The position numbers and the translations under genes were made by a program. The notes under the pieces are model-generated. The model was not told where the DNA came from, did not search any database, and worked only from the letters and a program-made list of their open reading frames with translations. Of a DNA stretch of 64,000 nucleotides, positions 17,827-26,554 are shown in pieces (the first letter of the stretch is position 1; every line of letters starts with the position of its first letter). This DNA is from Christiangramia salexigens. Lineage in GTDB: Bacteria > Bacteroidota > Bacteroidia > Flavobacteriales > Flavobacteriaceae. The stretch covers positions 1,398,501 to 1,462,500 of the forward strand of contig NZ_CP018153.1 in assembly GCF_001889005.1 (NCBI RefSeq). The letters are read 5' to 3'.

Positions 17827-18522
17827 TTATTTAGTGATTTTTTCAGCAACCTGATTTACAAAATAATCCACCCAACGATCATACATCAATCCACTCGGAT
17901 GAAGTCCGTCGCTGGCTATAAGATCTGGATTATTTCCTGCTTCTCTGGAAATGGGAGTGATGTTATAGAATTCTATATTAAAATCCTGTGCCACCTTTTT
18001 AAAAACAGCATTAAACTGGTCTATTTCTTTACTGATCTTTTCCTGATTCGATGCTCCGAAAGGTGTATATCCATAATCGGGAATACTAACAGCAAAAACA
18101 CCTTTCTCACCGGTCTTGGAATGGTTGATCGCTTTACGGAAAACACGTCTTAATTCCTCTTCATATTCTGATATTGACCTGCCCTGATATTGGTTATTAA
18201 CACCTATCAAAATAGACACTAAATCAAAATCCCTTTGTACATCCAGTTCATTCTCTATACCGCGCAAAAGATCTTCTGTGGTCCAGCCCGTTTTCGCGAT
18301 TATCTTTGGTGCGGCAAGCTTATAATTCCTTTTACGCAATTCTTCGGCAAGTTGAACCGGCCAGCGCTCTGTCTCCAGCACACTTTCGCCAATGGTATAG
18401 GAATCTCCCAATGCGAGGTAACTAAATTCGGCAGATTGAGGTTCGGGGTTATTTCTAACATCCAAGGTAGAACTACAGGAAGATATAATAACCGATAACA
18501 GAAGAACGTATAACTTTTTCAT
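17827..18522 (-). CDS. SGNH/GDSL-type lipoprotein esterase
   Basis: 231 residues. The N-terminus (LLLSVIISSC) is a lipobox with lipidated C16. Catalytic blocks of SGNH hydrolases are present: block I YLALGDSYTIGE (Ser), block III GVNNQYQGR (Asn) and block V SDGLHPSG (Asp and His). Likely an acyl- or acetyl-esterase at the cell envelope; substrate not predictable. It stands 47 bases after the start region of the DUF2851 gene, on the same strand. Confidence 0.88.
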   Translation of the reverse strand: MKKLYVLLLSVIISSCSSTLDVRNNPEPQSAEFSYLALGDSYTIGESVLETERWPVQLAEELRKRNYKLAAPKIIAKTGWTTEDLLRGIENELDVQRDFDLVSILIGVNNQYQGRSISEYEEELRRVFRKAINHSKTGEKGVFAVSIPDYGYTPFGASNQEKISKEIDQFNAVFKKVAQDFNIEFYNITPISREAGNNPDLIASDGLHPSGLMYDRWVDYFVNQVAEKITK

Positions 18523-18602
18523 GAAATAAATTTAAAGCCTGAAAATACTTCATTTATACTGATCATGAAATTTTAAAACCCGCTTTAATTTTTAATTAGT
18601 AT

Positions 18603-18629
18603 AAAAAAACCCCGCCATTGGCGAGGTTT
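18603..18629 (-). terminator. Intrinsic terminator after the cysteine synthase gene
   Basis: Minus strand: CCTCGCC, loop AAT, GGCGGGG (18626-18610, one G-U pair), then a run of seven T (18609-18603). Placed 20 bases after the stop of the cysteine synthase gene. Confidence 0.88.
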
Positions 18630-18648
18630 ATATATTCTAAGGATATTT

Positions 18649-19629
18649 TTAATCGATATACCCCATTTTCTTCATCCATTCATCGTTGAACATTTTTCCA
18701 ACGTAACGGCTTCCATGATCATGGAATAGCACTACTACCACATCATCCTTTTTGAAATGATCTTTCAATTGCAGTAAGCCCTTAGCCGCTGCTCCTGCAC
18801 TATTTCCAAGAAAGAATCCTTCCTCTTTAGCAAGCTTCTGCGTGTATACCGCTGCATCCTTATCGGTTACCTTGGTAAATCCATCTATCACGCTAAAATC
18901 CACATTGGCAGGCAGTATATCCTCTCCAATGCCTTCGGTTACATAAGGATAGATCTCTTTTTCATCAAAGATACCAGTCTCGTGGTATTTTTTAAATACA
19001 GACCCATAGGTGTCTATTCCCCAAACCTTGATATCGGGATTTTGTTCTTTTAAATATTTTCCTACTCCGGAGATAGTTCCTCCTGTTCCAACACCTACTA
19101 CAAAATGAGTGATCTTTCCATCGGTTTGTTTCCAGATCTCAGGCCCTGTAGATTCATAATGAGCATTACGATTAGAAAGATTGTCATATTGATTTACATA
19201 CCAGGAATTAGGTGTTTCTTCTGCCAGTCTCTTGGAGGTAGAATAATATGAACGAGGATCTTCCGGTGCTACATCTGTAGGACACACCACAACCTCACTA
19301 CCAACAGCTTTAAGGATATCCATCTTCTCCTTGCTTTGCTTGTCGCTCATCACACAGATCATCTTATAACCCTTTACGATAGCTACTAAAGCAAGTCCCA
19401 TCCCGGTATTTCCGGATGTTCCTTCAATAATGGTTCCTCCGGGTTTAAGTTTTCCGCTTTTCTCTGCATCCTCTACCATTTTTATGGCCATTCGGTCCTT
19501 TACAGAGTTTCCGGGATTAAAGGTTTCATATTTCGCAAGTACCAAAGCATCGATCTCCTCAACGATCTTGTTCATTTTTACCAGTGGAGTATTCCCTACG
19601 GTACCTAATATATTTTCAACGTATTCCAT
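18649..19629 (-). CDS. cysM: PLP-dependent cysteine synthase / cystathionine beta-synthase-type enzyme
   Basis: Forms cysteine from an activated serine and sulfide (or condenses serine-type substrates). 326 residues from ATG at 19629; a TTG two codons upstream is less likely given the promoter. The PLP lysine is in NPGNSVKDRMA, the phosphate loop is GVGTGGTISGVGKYL and the substrate loop is EGTSGNTG. Sequence such as ITHFVVGVGTGGT and the C-terminal HDHGSRYVGKMF are typical of the CBS-like branch without regulatory CBS domains, so the exact choice between cysK, cysM and cbs is uncertain. Confidence 0.88.
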   Translation of the reverse strand: MEYVENILGTVGNTPLVKMNKIVEEIDALVLAKYETFNPGNSVKDRMAIKMVEDAEKSGKLKPGGTIIEGTSGNTGMGLALVAIVKGYKMICVMSDKQSKEKMDILKAVGSEVVVCPTDVAPEDPRSYYSTSKRLAEETPNSWYVNQYDNLSNRNAHYESTGPEIWKQTDGKITHFVVGVGTGGTISGVGKYLKEQNPDIKVWGIDTYGSVFKKYHETGIFDEKEIYPYVTEGIGEDILPANVDFSVIDGFTKVTDKDAAVYTQKLAKEEGFFLGNSAGAAAKGLLQLKDHFKKDDVVVVLFHDHGSRYVGKMFNDEWMKKMGYID

Positions 19630-19648
19630 TATCAAGTTTTAAAGACTG

Positions 19649-19681
19649 CAAAGGTAAAAAAATCCTTTAGGCTTATTCCAA
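19649..19681 (-). promoter_or_regulatory. Putative promoter of the cysteine synthase gene
   Basis: Minus strand: -7 box TACCTTTG (19656-19649) matching TAnnTTTG, with TTG (19681-19679) 22 bases upstream. Transcription would start about 15 bases before ATG 19629. Confidence 0.5.
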
Positions 19682-19710
19682 TAATTCCTGAAAGCTAATT
19701 CTGAAGATAT

Positions 19711-20943
19711 TTACTCGAACTTAATAGCTTTGACCGGGGAGATTCTGGAAATGATTAGAGAGGGTATAAGAAGCATCAACATGCAAAGCAGAAGTGTACC
19801 CAAATTAACAGCGAGTAGATAATCCCAATTCAGATAGATTGGAACTTCTGTTACATAGTAAGTTCTTGGATCCAACGGCACCAGTTTAAAATATTTTTGC
19901 ATCGCAAGAAGGCCAATACCTATCAAATTCCCCCAAAAAAGTCCGAGGATGATCAAATAACCGGCATTATATAAAAAGATCTTTCTAATACTCCAGTCTC
20001 CTGCTCCAAGAGCCTTCATGATACCTATCATTTGTGTCCGCTCAAGAATGAGTACAAGAAGTGCCGTGATCATATTGATCCCTGCAACCAGGATCATGAT
20101 GCCTAGAATAAGTGCGATATTAAAATCGAAAAGCGAAAGCCATTCAAAAATTGAATAATACTTCTGACTTATGGTTTGAGTATCCAGAAAGGAGCCGGTG
20201 TTCTCATAGACCTGATTTCCTTTTTCTTCCAGTTTATCGAAATCATTTACAAACACCTCGAAATTACCAACCTCATCCTCCTTCCAGTCATTTATTCTTT
20301 GAATATGACGGATGTCTGCAATCAGATATAATTCATCAAACTCCTGAAATCCCGAATCGTATATACCCGTGATAACAAAACCCCTCTGAAGAGGCCTTTC
20401 GCTATTTTCTCTTAAAAAAAACGTGGGTACCTTATCCCCCACATTCAATTTTAACCTGTTGGCTAAATAATCTGAAATAAGGATCTGATCGTTTAGATTC
20501 GATTGGAAATCCGGCAATTCTCCTTTAACCAAAAACTCCTTAAAATAGTCCCATTTATACTCCTTACCAACACCTTTAACGATCACGCCTTCAAAATCTG
20601 CTTCGGTTCTAATAACAGCAAATTTGGTCGCTACCGCCTGTATATGATCTATGCCTTCAACAGAAGTAAATTCAGGATAGAAATCCTGGTTTGTGGTTAC
20701 AGGAATAAGGGAAACTTTGGAGCTATTATTATCGTAGCTGGAAATATTGATATGCCCGTTAAAAGCGGCGATCTTGTCTCTGATCTTTTGCTGTAACCCC
20801 AAACCGGTCGCAAAGGATACCAGCATCATCACCACGCCTATAGCTATAGCCGTAATAGCTATTTTTATTATAGGTGCAGATATACTACTTTTATATTTTT
20901 TTGCGCTTACTAGCCGTTTTACAACGAAATACTCGAAATTCAA
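19711..20943 (-). CDS. ABC transporter permease of the LolC/LolE (FtsX-like) type
   Basis: 410 residues. One N-terminal membrane helix (about 24-48), a large periplasmic domain, and three C-terminal helices (from about 280: FNIALILGIMILVAGINMITALLVLILERT) with RTQMIGIMKALGA, the FtsX/MacB signature. This layout fits the inner-membrane part of lipoprotein-releasing systems; the ATPase partner (lolD) is not adjacent. The start codon is TTG at 20943, 6 bases from the divergent ATG at 20950; the conserved beginning MNFEYFVVKRLV argues that this start is right. Confidence 0.85.
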   Translation of the reverse strand: MNFEYFVVKRLVSAKKYKSSISAPIIKIAITAIAIGVVMMLVSFATGLGLQQKIRDKIAAFNGHINISSYDNNSSKVSLIPVTTNQDFYPEFTSVEGIDHIQAVATKFAVIRTEADFEGVIVKGVGKEYKWDYFKEFLVKGELPDFQSNLNDQILISDYLANRLKLNVGDKVPTFFLRENSERPLQRGFVITGIYDSGFQEFDELYLIADIRHIQRINDWKEDEVGNFEVFVNDFDKLEEKGNQVYENTGSFLDTQTISQKYYSIFEWLSLFDFNIALILGIMILVAGINMITALLVLILERTQMIGIMKALGAGDWSIRKIFLYNAGYLIILGLFWGNLIGIGLLAMQKYFKLVPLDPRTYYVTEVPIYLNWDYLLAVNLGTLLLCMLMLLIPSLIISRISPVKAIKFE

Positions 20944-20949
20944 ATCCTA

Positions 20950-22191
20950 ATGATTAAGAGATTGCTCAAAAGTACATTTTTATTATTTGTTTTGGGAATA
21001 CTTTCCTGCGGAAACGCTAGCGAAAAAACCTCTGCACCGCTAAACAGGAAGTCTGAAATATTTCAAACAGATACTATTCAAAAACAGGTGATTCCGGCTG
21101 CTAATCTCACCGAGTTGTATTTCCCTTTACTTGAGAATAAGAATATTGGGATTGTAGGGAATCAAACCTCCCTTATCAAAACCGGATCTAATGAACATGT
21201 TCATCTCGTAGATTCTCTTTTGAACTCAGGATTCAGGGTGAAAAAGGTCTTTGCTCCCGAACATGGTTTCAGAGGTACGGCAGATGCAGGTGAAAGCATA
21301 AGGGATGGTATAGATGCAAAAACCGGACTTCCAATTATATCTCTTTACGGAAATAATAAAAAACCTTCCACTGAAAGCCTTAAAGATCTGGATCTCATGA
21401 TCTTTGACATACAGGATGTCGGCGCTAGATTTTACACCTATATATCCAGCCTGCATTATATCATGGAAGCCTGTGCAGAAAACAATATTCCGGTATTGAT
21501 ACTTGACAGACCCAATCCCAACGGACATTATATTGATGGGCCAGTCCTGGAAAAAGAACATTCCAGTTTTGTTGGGATGCATCCGGTTCCCGTAGTTCAT
21601 GGGATGAGTATTGGTGAATATGCTCAAATGATCAATGGCGAAGGCTGGCTTAAGAATCAATTAAAAGCAGAACTCAAGATCATTAAGGTTAAAAATTATA
21701 AGCATTCCACAGTATATTCCCTCCCAATTAAACCATCACCTAATCTTCCAAATGATAAGGCCATAAATCTGTATCCAAGTCTGTGCTTTTTTGAAGGCAC
21801 TACTGTAAATGCAGGAAGGGGCACCGATAAGCAATTTCAGGTTTTTGGAGCTCCCGATCTTGATCGCGAATTTTTCGATTATTCCTATATTCCTGTGCCT
21901 AAGGAGGGTGCTCAACATCCAAAACATGAAGGCAAAAGATGTTATGGCCGAGATCTTACGTCTTCAAAAAGGTTGAATAAGTTAGACCTGAGGTGGCTTA
22001 TTGAAGCCTATTCAAATTCAAAAGATAAAGCAGGATTTTTTAATTCCTTCTTTACAAAGCTTGCGGGTACAGAAAAACTTCAAAAACAGATCGAAGAAAG
22101 ATTAAGTATAAACGAGATCAGAGCTGGATGGGTAAAAGATCTGGAAGCATTTAAACTGAAAAGAAAACAATATTTACTTTATTCGGACTAA
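20950..22191 (+). CDS. namZ: NamZ-type exo-beta-N-acetylmuramidase (DUF1343, GH171), lipoprotein
   Basis: 413 residues. The signal peptide ends in ILSC, so it is probably lipidated at C20. The body is the DUF1343 family: NIGIVGNQTSL, VFAPEHGFRGTADAGE, LPIISLYG, DIQDVGARFYTYISSLHY, LDRPNPNG, SLCFFEGTTVNAGRGTDKQF. NamZ enzymes of this family release MurNAc from peptidoglycan fragments; the Glu in APEHGF is the proposed catalytic residue. A role in cell-wall recycling in the periplasm is inferred. Head-to-head with the LolE-type gene. Confidence 0.87.
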   Translation: MIKRLLKSTFLLFVLGILSCGNASEKTSAPLNRKSEIFQTDTIQKQVIPAANLTELYFPLLENKNIGIVGNQTSLIKTGSNEHVHLVDSLLNSGFRVKKVFAPEHGFRGTADAGESIRDGIDAKTGLPIISLYGNNKKPSTESLKDLDLMIFDIQDVGARFYTYISSLHYIMEACAENNIPVLILDRPNPNGHYIDGPVLEKEHSSFVGMHPVPVVHGMSIGEYAQMINGEGWLKNQLKAELKIIKVKNYKHSTVYSLPIKPSPNLPNDKAINLYPSLCFFEGTTVNAGRGTDKQFQVFGAPDLDREFFDYSYIPVPKEGAQHPKHEGKRCYGRDLTSSKRLNKLDLRWLIEAYSNSKDKAGFFNSFFTKLAGTEKLQKQIEERLSINEIRAGWVKDLEAFKLKRKQYLLYSD

Positions 22192-22205
22192 AGCCGGAAG
22201 CTTGA

Positions 22206-22700
22206 TCAATTCTTTATTCTTCGCTTCATCTCCTCTACGATATTAAAGGCAGCCGGACATACAGCCGTATTTTTAATGGTAATATTCGAGATCTTATGAA
22301 AGTCCTTCCTGTCTGTATGAGGAAATTCCCTGCAGGCCTTTGGTCGTACATCATACACCGAACAATAATTATCGCTTCCCAAAAACGGACATGGTAACAC
22401 CTGAAGCACATAATCATTATCCTCATCTAGCCTTAGATACGTATCTATAAAATCTCCAGGTTTCATTTTGAAGTGCTTGCTCAGGCGTTCAATATCCTTT
22501 TGAGTAAATAATGGTCCAGTAGTTTTACAACAATTAGCACATTCAAGGCAGTCGGTCCTTGAAAATTCATCTTCATGCAATTCAAGCATCAAAGAGTCAA
22601 GATTTTTCGGTGGTCTTTTCTTCAGTTTAGAAAAGAACTTTTTGTTTTCCTTCTTCTTATCTTTGGCCTTTTCAGGCAAACTTTTAAGAATTTCTTCCAT
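22206..22700 (-). CDS. CxxxCxxCC family (YkgJ-type) metal-binding protein
   Basis: 164 residues. The cysteine cluster CLECANCCKTTGPLF and the later CPFLGSDNYCSVYDVRPKACREFP belong to the zinc/iron-chelating family often annotated as Fe-S oxidoreductase. A lysine-rich N-terminus (KAKDKKKENKKFFSKLKKRP) precedes the motif. Function unknown. It converges on the muramidase gene (14 bases apart) and its ATG shares one base with the start codon of the divergent methyltransferase. Confidence 0.85.
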   Translation of the reverse strand: MEEILKSLPEKAKDKKKENKKFFSKLKKRPPKNLDSLMLELHEDEFSRTDCLECANCCKTTGPLFTQKDIERLSKHFKMKPGDFIDTYLRLDEDNDYVLQVLPCPFLGSDNYCSVYDVRPKACREFPHTDRKDFHKISNITIKNTAVCPAAFNIVEEMKRRIKN

Positions 22701-23410
22701 TGGACAAAAATAAGGATATATTCGGCAAAGCCATTACGGCATTTTACTATGATAATGATGAAACCGATATCATAGTGCACTCCCCCGATTTTGATGATGA
22801 TGTGATCCCTGTAAAATACCTTTTTCGGGAATATGATGAAATGCCGGTACTGGAGCAGGAAGCTCTAGACCTATGTTCCGGAAAAGTTCTTGATGTGGGT
22901 TGCGGAGCAGGAGGACACAGCCTTTATCTTCAAAAAACAAGAAGCATTGCATGTCATGCTATAGACACTTCTCCCGGAGCCATTGAGGTAGCCAGAAAAA
23001 GAGGAGTTAAAAATGCAGAATGCGTGGACTTCTTCAATCTTAAAGATGACGCATATGACACTATTCTTATGCTAATGAATGGAAGCGGAATTATTGGAAA
23101 GCTGAATAATCTTGATGCTTTTTTTAAACATGCGCGCTCAATTTTGACCGAAAACGGAAAGATCATCCTCGACTCTTCAGACCTGGTTTTTTTATTTGAA
23201 GGAGAAGAAATTGACCAGGAAATGTATTATGGAGAGCTTGAATACCTGGTGAGCTACAAAAATTCAAAGTCAGATGTATTTGACTGGTTATATATTGATG
23301 AAAAAACTTTAGAGAAATTCGCTAAAAAGAATGATTTTAGCTTCAGACTTATAAGAAAGGGCAAGCATTTTGATTACCTCGCTGTCTTAGAGCCATTAAA
23401 AAGTTCTTAA
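22700..23410 (+). CDS. Class I SAM-dependent methyltransferase
   Basis: 236 residues starting at TTG 22700 (no ATG available before the conserved fold). Motif I is VLDVGCGAGGHSLYLQ, motif II AIDTSPGAIEVA, and the post-motif region DTILMLMNGSGIIGKL. The substrate cannot be told; small-molecule methyltransferases of this type are common. Its start codon overlaps by one base the start of the divergent CxxxCxxCC gene, so its promoter must lie inside that gene. Confidence 0.82.
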   Translation: MDKNKDIFGKAITAFYYDNDETDIIVHSPDFDDDVIPVKYLFREYDEMPVLEQEALDLCSGKVLDVGCGAGGHSLYLQKTRSIACHAIDTSPGAIEVARKRGVKNAECVDFFNLKDDAYDTILMLMNGSGIIGKLNNLDAFFKHARSILTENGKIILDSSDLVFLFEGEEIDQEMYYGELEYLVSYKNSKSDVFDWLYIDEKTLEKFAKKNDFSFRLIRKGKHFDYLAVLEPLKSS

Positions 23411-23416
23411 TTTTTT

Positions 23417-23424
23417 TATTTTTG
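23417..23424 (+). promoter_or_regulatory. Putative -7 box of the metalloprotease gene
   Basis: TATTTTTG fits TAnnTTTG and lies 20 bases upstream of the ATG at 23444. The -33 position has no clear TTG. Confidence 0.45.
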
Positions 23425-23443
23425 CACCAGTCATAAAATTTAC

Positions 23444-24220
23444 ATGAATATTAAAAAGTTTTTTACCCTAGTATTCTCCATAGTGGTTTTAATCTCCTGT
23501 TCTAAAGAAGATTCCACTAATCCGAGAAACGGAGGCATAGATAAATCGGCAAATTTAAAGGCTTTAGGCACATCTGCGACAGAGCTTCTAAGCGATGTAA
23601 GTTTCACCTCAATGAACATTGAGATCGCATATGTGGAAGGAAACAGACCTGCAGATGAAGCTATCAATATTTTCAGAAACTTTCTTGAAGCCAGAACTCA
23701 TAAACCTGATGGCATAAGAATAAATTTAAGAGCCGTAAGCAGCTCAGGCCAGGCGCCTTTTACCATAGATGAAATAGTTCAGATTGAAAAAAGTGAGCGA
23801 ACGGCTTATAATGCCGGTGATGAAATAGCAGTCTGGATCTATTTTGCCGATGGGAGCAACGAAAAAGATACGAACGAGAAGTTTGTTCTGGGATCGGCTT
23901 TCCGAAATACCTCCATGGTGATCTACGAAAAAACCATCAAGGATTTTGCGAACAGAACAGGCGCTCCAAGCAGAGCTATAATAGAAGCCGCTACCTTAAA
24001 TCATGAATTCGGGCATTTATTTGGGCTTGTGGATCTCGGTACCACGCCTGTTTCAGACCACGAAGATCCCAATAATGAAGGTCATTGTGTTTCAGATAAC
24101 TGCTTAATGAGAGCATCGATAGAATTTGGAGGCGGCGTTGTGGATGTGATCAATGGCTCGGAAGTTCCGAAGCTAGACGAAGCCTGCCGTAATGATCTTA
24201 TATCCGTCGGAGGAAAATAA
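23444..24220 (+). CDS. Metzincin-like lipoprotein metalloprotease
   Basis: 258 residues. Lipid cysteine C19 (VVLISC) followed by S-K-E-D, again a K-(D/E)2 surface-export pattern. The zinc site HEFGHLFGLVD (187-197) reads HExGHxxGxxD, with a further His at 206 and a Met-turn candidate at CLMR (M222) between cysteines 215 and 220. The layout is that of small metzincins (matrixin or pappalysin-like). Probably an exported or surface protease; substrate unknown. Own promoter box and terminator. Confidence 0.84.
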   Translation: MNIKKFFTLVFSIVVLISCSKEDSTNPRNGGIDKSANLKALGTSATELLSDVSFTSMNIEIAYVEGNRPADEAINIFRNFLEARTHKPDGIRINLRAVSSSGQAPFTIDEIVQIEKSERTAYNAGDEIAVWIYFADGSNEKDTNEKFVLGSAFRNTSMVIYEKTIKDFANRTGAPSRAIIEAATLNHEFGHLFGLVDLGTTPVSDHEDPNNEGHCVSDNCLMRASIEFGGGVVDVINGSEVPKLDEACRNDLISVGGK

Positions 24221-24227
24221 AAGAAAT

Positions 24228-24256
24228 AAAAAAGCCCGCTATGTGCGGGCTTTTTT
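24228..24256. terminator. Bidirectional terminator between metalloprotease and recQ
   Basis: GCCCGC, loop TATGT, GCGGGC (24234-24250), with A residues before and six T residues after (24251-24256). Serves both convergent genes. Confidence 0.88.
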
Positions 24257-24274
24257 ATTATATAATTTCAAGAA

Positions 24275-26470
24275 TTAATTAGCGACTTCACTTATAAATT
24301 TGATGCGGTATAACCTCAGTTCTTCGTCATCATAATCTCCATCAAATTCTTCCATAGCCTCTTCTATCTTATCGGTTTCAGCTTCAAGGAAATATTCATG
24401 TATCTCTTCCTGCTGATCTTCATCCAGAATATCTTCCAACCAGTAATCTATATTCAGTTTGGTTCCGCTATAAACAATTGCCTCCATTTCTTTAATGAAT
24501 TCTGGCATCGTCATCCCCTTGGCCGAGGCAATATCGGTTAGAGGAAGTTTACGGTCTACGTTCTGAATAATATAAAGTTTAAGAGAACTATTAGCCCCGG
24601 TAGATTTCACGACCATATCATCTGGCCTTGCTATGTCGTTATCTTCAACATACCTGGAAATGAGCTCCACGAAATCTTTCCCGTATTTCTTAGCCTTACC
24701 TTCTCCTACCCCATGGATATTGCTTAACTCATCAATAGTTACAGGGTACTTAAGCGCCATATCCTCCAGAGATGGATCCTGAAAGATCACAAATGGAGGG
24801 AGATCTTTGGATTTTGCAACTTTTCTGCGCAGATCCTTAAGCATCTTCACCAATTGTTCATCAACAGCAGATGGTGTTTTATTGGAAGTCGTAGATTCTT
24901 CTGTACTGGCATCATAGATATGATCTTCGGTCATCATAAATGAAACCGGAGAATCTATATAATCTCTTCCTTTTTTTGTCAATTTCACTACTCCATAGGT
25001 TTCGATATCCTTCTTAAGGTATCCCGCTACCAAAGCCTGCCTTGTAAGAGCCATCCAGTAATTGCTATCATGATTCTTACCCTTTCCAAATAAGGGGTGC
25101 TCATCTGTTTTATGAGAAAGAATGATGGCATTGGATTTCCCGATAAGAGTCTTTACTATTTCCTTAGACTTATAAAGTTCGTTGGTTTCTTTTACCGTTT
25201 TCAATAAAAGTTCGAGGTCTTCTTTGGCTTCGTGTTGTTTTTTAGGATTCTGAACGTTATCATCCATATTCGCTCCTTCACCCGTATTCTCATCGAATTC
25301 TTCGCCGAAATAGTGCAGGATGAATTTTCGCCTTGAAACTGATGTCTCGGCGTAAGCCACAACCTCCTGAAGTAAAGCATGGCCAATTTCCTGTTCAGCG
25401 ACAGGCTTACCGCTCATAAATTTCTCAAGCTTCTCAATATCCTTATAGGCATAGAATGCGAGGCAATGACCTTCCCCTCCATCACGACCTGCTCTACCGG
25501 TTTCCTGGTAATAGCTTTCTATACTCTTTGGTATGTCATGATGAATTACAAAGCGAACATCCGGTTTATCTATTCCCATTCCAAAGGCGATGGTAGCCAC
25601 CACCACATCGATATCCTCCATAAGGAACATATCCTGATGTTTGGATCGTGTTTTAGCATCCAGTCCTGCATGGTAAGGAACAGCTTTAATACCATTCACC
25701 TGAAGTGTTTGCGCCAGTTCTTCCACCTTTTTACGGCTAAGACAATATATAATACCCGACTTTCCGGTATTCTGCTTTACGAAGCGTATAATATCGGCAT
25801 CGATATTCTTTGTCTTTGGTCTTACCTCATAATAGAGGTTAGGCCTGTTAAAGCTGGCTTTAAAAGTATTTGCGTTGGTAATCCCCAGATTTTTCAGGAT
25901 ATCTTCCTGAACCTTGGGAGTTGCTGTAGCAGTTAAACCTATAACGGGAATATTATCACCAATTCTTTTGAGAATATGACGGAGATTCCTGTATTCAGGT
26001 CTAAAATCGTGTCCCCATTCACTTATACAGTGAGCCTCATCTACCGCAAGGAAAGATATGGTTTGCCCTCTCAGGAAATCCACATAATCTTCTTTGGTAA
26101 GAGATTCGGGAGCCACGTAAAGCAATTTAGTGATACCATTCCTGATATCATCTTTTACCCGCTTTACTTCGGTTTTATTTAGGGAGGAGTTCAAAACATG
26201 GGCAACGCCATATTCTGAAGATATGCTACGAATAGCATCTACCTGATTTTTCATCAAAGCAATAAGGGGGGAAACTACTATAGCAGTCCCATCAGATATA
26301 AGTGCAGGGAGCTGATAACATAGAGATTTACCTCCGCCAGTAGGCATTACCACAAACGTGTCTCTTCCGTGAACGATGCTGGTAATCACTTCTTCCTGAA
26401 GCCCCTTAAACTGACTAAATCCAAAGTACCTCTTGAGTTCTTTGTGTAAATCAATTTCGGTTAAACCCAT
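24275..26470 (-). CDS. recQ: RecQ-family ATP-dependent DNA helicase, zinc cysteines missing
   Basis: 731 residues. Motif I MPTGGGKSLCYQ (K48), DEAH box VDEAHCISEWGHDFRPEY (D144-H147), motif VI QETGRAGRDGG (about 322-332). The RecQ zinc module normally has four Cys; here the equivalent part (about 379-403: SRRKFILHYFGEEFDE, then TGEGANMDDN) has none. The winged-helix region and an HRDC domain (about 530-605, LKDLRRKVAKSKDLPPFVIF) follow, then a long acidic tail. Acts in recombination repair; 3'-5' helicase activity is expected. Confidence 0.94.
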   Translation of the reverse strand: MGLTEIDLHKELKRYFGFSQFKGLQEEVITSIVHGRDTFVVMPTGGGKSLCYQLPALISDGTAIVVSPLIALMKNQVDAIRSISSEYGVAHVLNSSLNKTEVKRVKDDIRNGITKLLYVAPESLTKEDYVDFLRGQTISFLAVDEAHCISEWGHDFRPEYRNLRHILKRIGDNIPVIGLTATATPKVQEDILKNLGITNANTFKASFNRPNLYYEVRPKTKNIDADIIRFVKQNTGKSGIIYCLSRKKVEELAQTLQVNGIKAVPYHAGLDAKTRSKHQDMFLMEDIDVVVATIAFGMGIDKPDVRFVIHHDIPKSIESYYQETGRAGRDGGEGHCLAFYAYKDIEKLEKFMSGKPVAEQEIGHALLQEVVAYAETSVSRRKFILHYFGEEFDENTGEGANMDDNVQNPKKQHEAKEDLELLLKTVKETNELYKSKEIVKTLIGKSNAIILSHKTDEHPLFGKGKNHDSNYWMALTRQALVAGYLKKDIETYGVVKLTKKGRDYIDSPVSFMMTEDHIYDASTEESTTSNKTPSAVDEQLVKMLKDLRRKVAKSKDLPPFVIFQDPSLEDMALKYPVTIDELSNIHGVGEGKAKKYGKDFVELISRYVEDNDIARPDDMVVKSTGANSSLKLYIIQNVDRKLPLTDIASAKGMTMPEFIKEMEAIVYSGTKLNIDYWLEDILDEDQQEEIHEYFLEAETDKIEEAMEEFDGDYDDEELRLYRIKFISEVAN

Positions 26471-26492
26471 TCAATTGTGTTACAATTTTACA

Positions 26493-26500
26493 TACATTTG
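26493..26500 (+). promoter_or_regulatory. Putative -7 box of the kdsD operon
   Basis: TACATTTG fits TAnnTTTG, with a TTG 15 bases upstream (26475-26477, shorter than the usual spacing). It lies about 55 bases before the kdsD start, in the 84-base gap to divergent recQ. Confidence 0.4.
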
Positions 26501-26554
26501 CATTACTAAATATACATATTTCTTTAGTACCTGCAATTCATAATTTAATCTAAT

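Noticed and set aside
21226..21660. Antisense frame inside the NamZ gene
   Set aside because: A shadow of a strongly supported gene, with no family match that I can see.
25379..25936. Long antisense frame within recQ (185 codons)
   Set aside because: Composition is that of the reverse of a coding gene, with no motif or start signal; recQ itself is certain.
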